Assembly (NCBI GenBank): GCA_035686205.1 | Contig: DASRZQ010000143.1 | Location: 1 to 6,366, forward strand | Source: CAIWTU01 sp035686205 | GTDB lineage: Bacteria; Desulfobacterota; Desulfuromonadia; Geobacterales; Geobacteraceae | Direction of reading: 5' to 3' | DNA: 6,366 bases | Part shown: piece by piece, positions 1-6,366 of the stretch | Layout: each line of letters starts with the position of its first letter | Numbering within the stretch: position 1 is the first letter of the stretch | Program-made: the position numbers and the translations under genes | The notes under the pieces: generated by a model | Told to the model about the DNA's origin: nothing | Seen by the model: only the letters and a program-made list of their open reading frames with translations | Database searches by the model: none

Positions 1-45
1 ATCATAAAGGGCAAAGAGAAATCCACGAAACAGTTCACACAATAA
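1..45 (+). CDS. cpaB: Probable C-terminal tail of Flp pilus assembly protein CpaB (partial)
   Basis: The window opens inside an open frame that reads IIKGKEKSTKQFTQ and stops at TAA 43-45, leaving 21 nt before the secretin start. CpaB/RcpC proteins commonly end in a short strand with an I-x-G motif, then charged residues and a phenylalanine close to the C-terminus, and cpaB normally sits directly before cpaC in Tad operons. CpaB is a periplasmic or inner-membrane-anchored partner of the secretin. Only 14 codons are visible, so the identification rests mainly on gene order. The tail could belong to another upstream gene. Confidence 0.5.
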   Translation: MIKGKEKSTKQFTQ

Positions 46-66
46 ATTTCAGAGCGAGGTGATACG

Positions 67-1434
67 ATGAAACTTCCTTCCGCAATAAAATATGTGCTGT
101 CAAGTGCGGCTCTGCTTGTGATCTTCGCCCATGCCGGGTTCTCGGTCGCGGGGGTCCCGACGGAAGTGGTGCTGAACAAGAGCGTGCTGCTGAACCTGAA
201 AAACCCGGCCGAAAGGATTTCGGTCGCCAACCCGGCCGTGGCCGACGTAAACCTGATCTCGCCCCGGCAGGTGCAGATCAACGGCACCGCCATCGGCGCC
301 ACCACCATGATAGTGTGGGAACGGGGCGGCGGGAAGCCGGTCTTCTTCGACCTGAAAGTTGTCGGCGACCAGGCACTTATCGAGTCGCAGATAAAGGAGA
401 TTGCTCCGGAAGACCCGATATCGGTCCAGTACTCAAATGACACGGCGGTTCTGACCGGCAAAACGAACAAGTACACGACACGCGCCAAGGCGGAGGAAAT
501 AGCCAAGTCTTATGCAAGCAAAGTCCTCAATTACATAAACGTCGATGAACCGCAACAGGTGCTGCTGGAGGTGAAGGTTGCCCAGATCGATAAAACCACC
601 AGCAAAAAACTCGGTCTCAGCGGCATGATAAAGGGAAAAACCGCTGAAGGGTTCTATAATCTCATTGGCGTGCCGAGCGGAGGTTCGACTACGAGCACCA
701 GCGTCACATCATCCACAGGCGGTTCAAGCTCGCAGGTCGGCAGCGGGACCGGCATATCCGGCAACGTCGCCGGGCTGGGCAGCTACAATCCGCTCGATGC
801 CTTTACTGGCGGCGTATCATACTTTCCAGGCGGGATAGGCGCTGTTATCCAGGCTCTTGCTTCGAAAGGTCTGGCGAAAATACTGGCCGAACCGAACCTG
901 CTGGTGAAGAGCGGGGAGAAGGGAGAGCTTCTGGCGGGCAGCAAAATCCCGTACCAGGTGCTTATATCGACCGGCGGGGCCGCCACGCCTTCCATAGTTT
1001 TCCAGGATGTGGGGGTTAAGCTTAATTTTGCTCCGGAGGTCCTGGACAATGGAGTCATAAGCCTGAAAATCGACCCGGCGGAGGTCAGCAGCCTGGGCAG
1101 CACGCTGCAGGCGAACGGCTACCCGATCATCAACACCAGGACCATGAGGACCAATGTTGAGATGAGGGAAGGCGAAAGCCTGGTCCTCGGCGGCCTTCTC
1201 CAGGAGAGCGAGATTAGAAACATGTCCAAGATTCCACTTCTGGGCGATATCCCGATCCTGGGCGCGCTGTTCCGGGCGACCGATAAAGAGATACAGGAAA
1301 CGGAACTGTTGTTTTTCATCACTCCCAAGATTGTCAAGCCGATCGCTCCTGGCGTAAAAACCAAGTTGCCGACTGATAACCGTCCGACGCCCAGAGAAGA
1401 GAAGGAGTTGCAATGGATACCGCTGGGAAGCTGA
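67..1434 (+). CDS. cpaC: Tad/Flp pilus outer-membrane secretin CpaC (RcpA)
   Basis: This gene encodes the secretin that forms the outer-membrane gate for the Flp pilus (455 aa, a normal length). Residues 1-29 look like a Sec signal peptide: basic K2/K8, a hydrophobic core at about 9-23, and cleavage near SVAG/VP. Residues 31-100 match the pilus/secretin N-terminal domain, with its short motif NPAVADV at 55-61. Residues 103-170 resemble a BON-like periplasmic domain. A Gly/Ser/Thr-rich linker spans about 203-240, and the secretin domain runs from about 255 to 425. The classic secretin signature fits at 369-402, from GESLVLGGL through eleven residues to IPLLGDIPILGALF. The start is set by GAGGTGAT at 56-63, with seven bases between GAGG and the ATG. 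It lies just after the probable cpaB tail, and its last 22 nt overlap the tadG-like gene, which suggests coupled translation. Family assignment is secure. Confidence 0.95.
   Translation: MKLPSAIKYVLSSAALLVIFAHAGFSVAGVPTEVVLNKSVLLNLKNPAERISVANPAVADVNLISPRQVQINGTAIGATTMIVWERGGGKPVFFDLKVVGDQALIESQIKEIAPEDPISVQYSNDTAVLTGKTNKYTTRAKAEEIAKSYASKVLNYINVDEPQQVLLEVKVAQIDKTTSKKLGLSGMIKGKTAEGFYNLIGVPSGGSTTSTSVTSSTGGSSSQVGSGTGISGNVAGLGSYNPLDAFTGGVSYFPGGIGAVIQALASKGLAKILAEPNLLVKSGEKGELLAGSKIPYQVLISTGGAATPSIVFQDVGVKLNFAPEVLDNGVISLKIDPAEVSSLGSTLQANGYPIINTRTMRTNVEMREGESLVLGGLLQESEIRNMSKIPLLGDIPILGALFRATDKEIQETELLFFITPKIVKPIAPGVKTKLPTDNRPTPREEKELQWIPLGS
1402..1407 (+). promoter_or_regulatory. Ribosome binding site of the tadG-like gene, inside cpaC
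   Basis: AAGGAG sits five bases before ATG 1413, inside the last codons of the secretin gene. It favours 1413 over the in-frame ATG at 1434, which overlaps the secretin stop codon (TGATG). Ribosomes finishing cpaC would be next to this site. Confidence 0.7.
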
Positions 1435-1726
1435 TGAATCCGGTCAGGAACAACAACGGCATTGCTATAGTATATACATTGCTCTCATTATTATTTTCCT
1501 GATAGCTTTTGTCGGACTGGCGATAGATATCGGCTATATGTACGTTACAAAGGGACGTCTGCAGAACGCAGCTGACTCGGCAGCGCTGGCTGGCGCCGAC
1601 AAGTTGAAATCATCAGGAACCGGCACCGCCAGCCCGACGGATACCGTTCAAACGGCGGCAAGACAGGAGGCGGTCGCGTTTGCGGCCAAAAATCAAATGA
1701 TTAAATGTCCTGTATGGAAAGCTTAA
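1413..1726 (+). pseudogene. Frameshifted, truncated TadG-like (TadE/G N-terminal domain) pilus assembly gene
   Basis: Two frames together encode the N-terminal membrane segment of a TadE/G-like Flp pilus protein. From ATG 1413 the frame gives MDTAGKLMNPVRNNNGIAIV and then stops at TGA 1500-1502 after 29 codons. From about 1478 the -1 frame continues the same family pattern: a hydrophobic segment, then GLAIDIGYMYVTKGRLQN, then AADSAALAGA, ending at TAA 1724-1726. One missing base between about 1470 and 1500 would join them into roughly 104 residues. Family members are normally several hundred residues long, so the C-terminal part is also absent; the homologous look fades at AAKNQ near 1695. 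The only ATG in the second frame is 1538, which lies after the membrane segment and has no Shine-Dalgarno sequence, so independent translation would give a soluble fragment. The membrane helix and LQNAADSAALAGA motif are clear. Whether the break is real decay, a read error or recoding cannot be decided from this sequence. Confidence 0.8.
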
Positions 1727-1750
1727 GAAATAACGGATTTTAAGATATAA

Positions 1751-1757
1751 AAAGGAG
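1751..1757 (+). promoter_or_regulatory. Shine-Dalgarno sequence upstream of cpaE, unusually distant
   Basis: AAAGGAG is the only good Shine-Dalgarno match before cpaE, but 16 bases separate it from ATG 1774. No ATG, GTG or TTG lies in frame between them; an ATT directly precedes the ATG. The spacing is well beyond the usual five to ten bases, so initiation may be weak or the leader may have been altered when the preceding tadG-like gene was lost. Confidence 0.5.
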
Positions 1758-1773
1758 CACCGGACAAGCTATT

Positions 1774-2904
1774 ATGCCTCCACACATTTCCTTAGTGATA
1801 ATTGACAGCGACAGAAGTTCAAGGGATGCCTTCGCGGCTGTCCTAAAGCCTTTTGCCGATACGATAAGGATTGACGGTTCGGTCGCCGAATTCGGAGAGG
1901 GCCTGAGAATCATCCAGAAGTCGAATCCGAACGTGGTGATCATCGAGGTAAGCGACGTCCAGAAAGGCGTCGATGAAATCACCTTCATAACCTCAAGGTT
2001 CCCGCGCACCTCCGTAATCGTCAGTTCCGAGGAAAAGAGCTCTGAAGGCATCCTCAAGCTGATGCGGGCGGGCGCGGTGGAATACCTGCTGCGTCCCATA
2101 GACGAGGAAGAGCTTAGACAGGCCCTGCAGAAAGTGGGAAGGTTCTGGTTCTCCGAGGTGCCCGACGAGAAGGCAAGGGGCAAGGTTATCGCCGTCTATT
2201 ACCCGACGGGCGGAGTGGGGACTACAACCGTGGCGGTGAACCTGGCGGCGGTGCTGGCGGAGAACGGCACGAATGTCGCCTTGGTCGACCTGAATCTCTA
2301 TTCCGGTGACATTTCGACTTTTCTCGACGTGAACCCTACTTACACCCTGAGCAGCGTCACCAGCAACATAGCCAGGCTGGACGCGAATTTCCTGATGAGC
2401 GTCATGACTAGGCATTCGTCCGGTCCTTACATCCTTACCGAACCCACGGAAGTGGATGAATCGATATCCGTGACGCCGGAGCAGGTGTCGCGCGTCCTGG
2501 AGTTCCTCAAGGGCATATTCTCCTACGTGGTGGTTGACTGCGGGGGACAGCTGGCGGGCTGCACCATGGCGATTTTCGAGCACGCCGACCAGATCCTGTT
2601 CACGACCGTGCTGAGCCTGCCCGCGATCAAGAATGCCAAGCGATACCTTTATGCCCTCGAAAGAAGAGGGTTTTACAAGGACAGGGTGAAACTGGTCGTG
2701 AACAGGCACCTTCCCAAGGCGGACATCCAGATCAGGGACGCGGAGAAGGTGCTGGGATATCCCGTTTACCAGTCCATTCCGAACGAATACGCGGAAATCA
2801 TTACGTCGATAAACAAAGGGATACCCATAGTCAAACTGTTGCCCCGTTCGAACGTGAGCAGGGCTATCGTTAATCTTGCCGGAATGCTGAAGCAGCAGGG
2901 TTGA
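1774..2904 (+). CDS. cpaE: Tad pilus localisation protein CpaE/TadZ (pseudo-receiver plus MinD/ParA-like ATPase domain)
   Basis: This is a cytoplasmic protein that positions the Tad secretion machine (376 aa, typical length). Residues 5-125 form a receiver-like fold. It keeps the acidic pair D11/D13, but the phospho-acceptor position is a glutamate (E58 in VVIIEVSD) and the usual lysine is arginine (R107 in LLRPI), so phosphorylation is unlikely. Residues 136-370 form a MinD/ParA-family domain: P-loop TGGVGTTT at 145-152, the A' region VALVDLNLYSGD with D172 and D179, and YVVVDCGG with D255 as the Walker B-like strand. The P-loop has threonine at both positions where the deviant Walker A motif carries lysines (145 and 150), which raises the question of whether ATP is bound or hydrolysed. 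The start gives a sensible first strand (ISLVIID) but has a distant Shine-Dalgarno sequence. Its place between the secretin and cpaF is the usual one. Assignment to CpaE/TadZ is firm; activity is inferred. Confidence 0.92.
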   Translation: MPPHISLVIIDSDRSSRDAFAAVLKPFADTIRIDGSVAEFGEGLRIIQKSNPNVVIIEVSDVQKGVDEITFITSRFPRTSVIVSSEEKSSEGILKLMRAGAVEYLLRPIDEEELRQALQKVGRFWFSEVPDEKARGKVIAVYYPTGGVGTTTVAVNLAAVLAENGTNVALVDLNLYSGDISTFLDVNPTYTLSSVTSNIARLDANFLMSVMTRHSSGPYILTEPTEVDESISVTPEQVSRVLEFLKGIFSYVVVDCGGQLAGCTMAIFEHADQILFTTVLSLPAIKNAKRYLYALERRGFYKDRVKLVVNRHLPKADIQIRDAEKVLGYPVYQSIPNEYAEIITSINKGIPIVKLLPRSNVSRAIVNLAGMLKQQG

Positions 2905-2910
2905 TATCGC

Positions 2911-2932
2911 GCATGGCCGCGACCGGTCATGC
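2911..2932 (+). other. Intergenic hairpin between cpaE and cpaF
   Basis: GCATGGCC at 2911-2918 pairs with GGTCATGC at 2925-2932 around a six-base loop, giving eight pairs with one G-U. It fills the middle of the 54-nt gap between cpaE and cpaF, the largest gap between intact genes here. No T-run follows, so it is not a standard intrinsic terminator. It ends 15 nt before the cpaF Shine-Dalgarno sequence and might affect mRNA processing or stability. It could also be a chance pairing. Confidence 0.4.
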
Positions 2933-2958
2933 AAATGATGAAATGAAGAGGGAAGCCA

Positions 2959-4269
<1,311 letters not shown>

Positions 4270-4274
4270 TCGCC

Positions 4275-4280
4275 AGGAGG
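4275..4280 (+). promoter_or_regulatory. Ribosome binding site that fixes the GTG start of tadB
   Basis: AGGAGG lies six bases before GTG 4287, inside the 17-nt gap after cpaF. No ATG is available at a suitable distance, so this near-perfect site argues for the GTG start. Confidence 0.75.
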
Positions 4281-4286
4281 TAAAAC

Positions 4287-5279
4287 GTGCCTTTGCCAGT
4301 TGTGATAACAATATGTTTTGTTGCCGTCCTGCTTGTAGTTGTCGCCTTATATCTCGGGACGTCGGCAATAAAGGATTCGCCGAAGGCGGAGCTGAGAAGA
4401 AGGCTGCGCCGCATGGCCAGGGCCGATAGAAGCGGCGCCATACCCGACGATGTGCGCGCCGAAATCGTAAAGGAGACCCCGAAAGTCGAACGCTTCATCG
4501 GGGGAGTGCCCCTGTTGTCCAACCTGGACAGGAAACTCGATCAGGCCGGCTTGAAAATAACGGTTTCGAGGTTTCTCCTGATCGCCGCCGCGGTGGCGGT
4601 CGCCGGATTTATCCTGGGGCTGCTGATTTCCTTTAGATGGGAAGCCGGGATCTGGTTAAAGCTGCTCATCGCGGTGATCGTTTCGGCAATAGCGGTGGTA
4701 TGCTTGTACCTGTATCTTGGGTTCCTTAAAAGGAAAAGAGTGGAAAGATTCACCGAACTTTTCCCTGATGCCTTGACCATGATCAGCCGTTCACTTCGGG
4801 CCGGGCATTCATTTACCAGTGCCATTGAACTGGTGGGGACGGAAATTTCCGAGCCGGTCGGCAGCCTGTTCAAGACCGCCTACGACCAGCAGCAGCTCGG
4901 GTTGAGGATTACCGAGGCGCTGAATAATATGAATGAGAGGATGGACAGTATAGACCTGCGATTCTTTACCATGGCCGTGGGGATAAATACCGAGGTCGGG
5001 GGCAACCTTGCCGAGATCCTTGACAAGCTGGCGGCGACTATCCGCGAGAGAATCAAGATCAAGAGGCAGGTCAGGGTATTTACGGCCCAGGCGCGCATGT
5101 CGGGCTATGTCCTGGCAGTCCTCCCCATTGCGGCTTTCGTCCTTCTGAACATAGTTCACCCGGGATATGAGGAGCCGATGCTCAAGGAGAGTTTCGGGGT
5201 TTACATCCTGGTATTCGCCGGAATCATGCAGTTTATCGGTTTCCTGATAATACGCAAAATAATCAACATAAGGATCTGA
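4287..5279 (+). CDS. tadB: Tad pilus inner-membrane platform protein TadB (T2SSF/GspF family)
   Basis: TadB is one of two polytopic inner-membrane proteins thought to form the platform on which CpaF acts to assemble the pilus (330 aa, usual size). Likely membrane segments are at about 3-23, 95-115, 122-145, 270-290 and 303-323. The T2SSF domain covers about 157-282, beginning with the family-typical FPDALTMISRSLRAGHSF and containing GGNLAEILDKLA at 238-249. A basic cytoplasmic region with many arginines (36-48) follows the first helix. The start codon is GTG, chosen for the AGGAGG six bases upstream. The stop precedes the tadC start by four bases, and the last codons hold the tadC Shine-Dalgarno sequence, so the two are probably translationally coupled. 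TadB rather than TadC is assigned from order and the N-terminal architecture. Confidence 0.93.
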   Translation: MPLPVVITICFVAVLLVVVALYLGTSAIKDSPKAELRRRLRRMARADRSGAIPDDVRAEIVKETPKVERFIGGVPLLSNLDRKLDQAGLKITVSRFLLIAAAVAVAGFILGLLISFRWEAGIWLKLLIAVIVSAIAVVCLYLYLGFLKRKRVERFTELFPDALTMISRSLRAGHSFTSAIELVGTEISEPVGSLFKTAYDQQQLGLRITEALNNMNERMDSIDLRFFTMAVGINTEVGGNLAEILDKLAATIRERIKIKRQVRVFTAQARMSGYVLAVLPIAAFVLLNIVHPGYEEPMLKESFGVYILVFAGIMQFIGFLIIRKIINIRI

Positions 5280-5283
5280 TGCC

Positions 5284-6198
5284 ATGATCTATCTAGCAAC
5301 CGCCGCCATTTTTATCGCCGTAGCTCTACTGATCTGGACCGTGCTTTTTCCGCTGCTGACACGCCGGACGGTCATTCTGGGGAGACTGAGCAGGTTGACG
5401 ACGGGAGATGCTTCAATTCCCGCTCCCGTCAAAGAGACAACCAGGATTAAGGATGTGCTGAGCGATATCGGATCGAAAATTCCCATGTCGCCGAAAGACC
5501 AGTCCCAGTATACGAGGCAGATGATAGCGGCAGGATACGGAAAAGGGGCGCTGCCGATTTTCATGGGCAGCAAGCTTTTGCTTGCCGTCGGGCTTCCCGT
5601 TCTGTACATTTTGGTTTATTCAGTCACCCGGGAAAATCTCCAGAGCACGCAGACACTTCTGATCCTTGTCGCCCTTGCCATTGCCGGGTTCCTTCTGCCG
5701 ACATGGTGGTTAAGGTACAAACTGAACAAGCGCCAGACGCAGATATTCCATACCCTGCCCGACATCCTGGACCTGATTACCGTGTGCGTGGAAGCAGGGC
5801 TGAGCATGGACGCGGCGTTGATAAGGGCTACCGAGACGCCGCAGTTCGCCGCTGATCCCCTGGCCCAGGAAATCAAGATCGCCACCCGCGAAGCGAGGGC
5901 CGGCAAGCCCAGGGCCGAAGCCTTGAAGGACATGGCCGAAAGGACCATGGTGGATGACGTTAAATCCTTTGTTACGATGCTGGCGCAGACCGAGCGGTTC
6001 GGCACCAGTCTGAGCCAGGCGTTGAGGGTGCATTCGGATTCCCTGCGCACCAAACGGAGACAATTCGCCGAGGAAGCGGCGGCGAAAACTTCTGTAAAGC
6101 TGATATTTCCTTTAGCTTTGTTCATCTTCCCGGCCCTTCTGGTCGTCATTCTGGGGCCGGCTATGGTCCAGATCCACAAGTTCATGGGTGGGATGTGA
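5284..6198 (+). CDS. tadC: Tad pilus inner-membrane platform protein TadC (T2SSF/GspF family)
   Basis: TadC is the second platform protein of the Tad machine and the probable partner of TadB (304 aa, normal length). Membrane segments are likely at about 3-23, 92-114, 122-142 and 270-295. The T2SSF domain spans about 158-285, starting with LPDILDLITVCVEAGLSMDA, a pattern typical of TadC, and including QTERFGTSLSQALRVHSD at 235-252. Its last helix follows AEEAAAKTSVKLIFPLALF, also a hallmark stretch. AAGGA at 5270-5274, within the end of tadB, lies nine bases before ATG 5284. A nearby ATG at 5279 gives only two codons before a stop and is not a start. Downstream, a 33-nt gap leads to a tiny ORF and then a hairpin, so tadC is probably the last large gene of this operon. 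Confidence 0.93.
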   Translation: MIYLATAAIFIAVALLIWTVLFPLLTRRTVILGRLSRLTTGDASIPAPVKETTRIKDVLSDIGSKIPMSPKDQSQYTRQMIAAGYGKGALPIFMGSKLLLAVGLPVLYILVYSVTRENLQSTQTLLILVALAIAGFLLPTWWLRYKLNKRQTQIFHTLPDILDLITVCVEAGLSMDAALIRATETPQFAADPLAQEIKIATREARAGKPRAEALKDMAERTMVDDVKSFVTMLAQTERFGTSLSQALRVHSDSLRTKRRQFAEEAAAKTSVKLIFPLALFIFPALLVVILGPAMVQIHKFMGGM

Positions 6199-6215
6199 TA
6201 GGCAAATCCACGCGG

Positions 6216-6222
6216 AAGGAGG
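6216..6222 (+). promoter_or_regulatory. Ribosome binding site of the 26-codon ORF
   Basis: AAGGAGG is a perfect Shine-Dalgarno core, nine bases before ATG 6232. A nearer ATG at 6224 is only one base away and opens a six-codon frame, so 6232 is the better start. A site this strong supports real translation of the tiny ORF. Confidence 0.65.
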
Positions 6223-6231
6223 GATGAACCA

Positions 6232-6312
6232 ATGTTCGATTTGAGCGCGGCTCTTCTGTTGGTCATTGCTGTCGAATTGGCTCTTGTTTACGTCAAAATA
6301 GGCAAGAAATAA
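6232..6312 (+). CDS. Small hydrophobic single-pass membrane peptide, function unknown (26 aa)
   Basis: I do not recognise this peptide. It has 26 residues: a short acidic start (MFDL), one hydrophobic stretch at about residues 4-23 interrupted by a glutamate (E15), and a basic end (KIGKK). It would fit a single membrane helix, with the basic end probably cytoplasmic. Support for it being a gene comes from the perfect AAGGAGG before its ATG, its position 33 nt after tadC on the same strand, tandem stop codons (TAA TAG) and the hairpin just downstream, which would place it last in the Tad transcript. The core AVELALV faintly recalls the motif near the start of TadE-type pseudopilins, but the glycine processing site is missing and the similarity may be chance. 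It could be a small accessory subunit of the TadB/TadC platform or an unrelated membrane peptide. Confidence 0.55.
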   Translation: MFDLSAALLLVIAVELALVYVKIGKK

Positions 6313-6330
6313 TAGTATGTTATTTTATTG

Positions 6331-6365
6331 CTTAGCCATCCGGCTATCTATTGCGGATGGCTAAG
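6331..6365 (+). terminator. Probable operon terminator hairpin (T-run not visible)
   Basis: CTTAGCCATCCG at 6331-6342 and CGGATGGCTAAG at 6354-6365 are perfect inverted repeats of 12 bases around an 11-base loop, 18 nt after the stop of the small ORF. The position fits an intrinsic terminator for the Tad operon. The window ends one base after the stem, so a T-run cannot be seen. A repeat-family palindrome remains possible. Confidence 0.6.
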
Positions 6366-6366
6366 T

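Noticed and set aside
19..27. AAATCCACG repeated at 19-27 and 6204-6212, like flanking direct repeats
   Set aside because: Nine bases can recur by chance in 6 kb, the contexts differ, and no transposase or integrase gene lies between them.
1485..1502. Programmed -1 frameshift at the TTATTATTTTCCTGA stretch in the tadG-like gene
   Set aside because: The phase does not give a canonical slippery heptamer, no obvious downstream stimulatory structure was seen, and the product would still be truncated.
1538..1726. The 62-codon frame starting at ATG 1538 as an independent small gene
   Set aside because: It begins in the middle of the TadE/G motif, after the membrane helix, and has no Shine-Dalgarno sequence; it is better read as the second half of the broken tadG-like gene.
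1723..1751. Promoter-like TTAAGA and TATAAA spaced by 17 bases before cpaE
   Set aside because: The region is AT-rich, so such matches are expected by chance, and the implied transcript start near 1758 would exclude the only Shine-Dalgarno sequence.

Overview
This window is the core of a Tad/Flp type IVc pilus (tight-adherence) operon, with every gene on the + strand. The order is the tail of a probable cpaB, then the outer-membrane secretin cpaC/rcpA, a broken tadG-like gene, cpaE/tadZ, the motor ATPase cpaF/tadA, the two inner-membrane platform genes tadB and tadC, an unrecognised 26-codon membrane-peptide ORF, and a strong hairpin at the right edge. A secretin implies a Gram-negative (diderm) cell. 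The gene order (cpaB, cpaC, a TadE/G-like gene, cpaE, cpaF, tadB, tadC) and the general look of the proteins suggest a Geobacter-like member of the Desulfobacterota (old Deltaproteobacteria). That is a family-level impression from memory, not a search result. Coding DNA is moderately GC-rich by eye, with an AT-rich patch at about 1690-1760.

Layout: 1-45 probable cpaB C-terminal tail; 67-1434 secretin; 1413-1726 frameshifted and truncated tadG remnant overlapping the secretin stop by 22 nt; 1774-2904 CpaE with a pseudo-receiver and a P-loop lacking both usual lysines; 2905-2958 intergenic hairpin; 2959-4269 CpaF; 4287-5279 TadB (GTG start); 5284-6198 TadC; 6232-6312 small membrane-peptide ORF; 6331-6365 perfect 12-bp inverted repeat, probably the operon terminator. 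Gaps between genes are 4 to 54 nt and most genes have a good Shine-Dalgarno sequence, so one transcript is the natural reading. No gene-free stretch exceeds 300 bases.

How the parts work together: CpaF hydrolyses ATP at the inner face of the inner membrane and drives TadB and TadC, which extract Flp pilin and assemble the fibre. CpaE/TadZ places the machine, typically at a pole. The fibre leaves through the CpaC secretin ring, with CpaB as its periplasmic partner. Pilin and prepilin-peptidase genes are not in the window and probably lie upstream. No TadD or TadF gene is visible.

I see no undescribed multi-gene system. The points worth a second look are the broken tadG-like gene, the doubly degenerate CpaE nucleotide-binding loop, and the 26-residue membrane peptide at the operon end.
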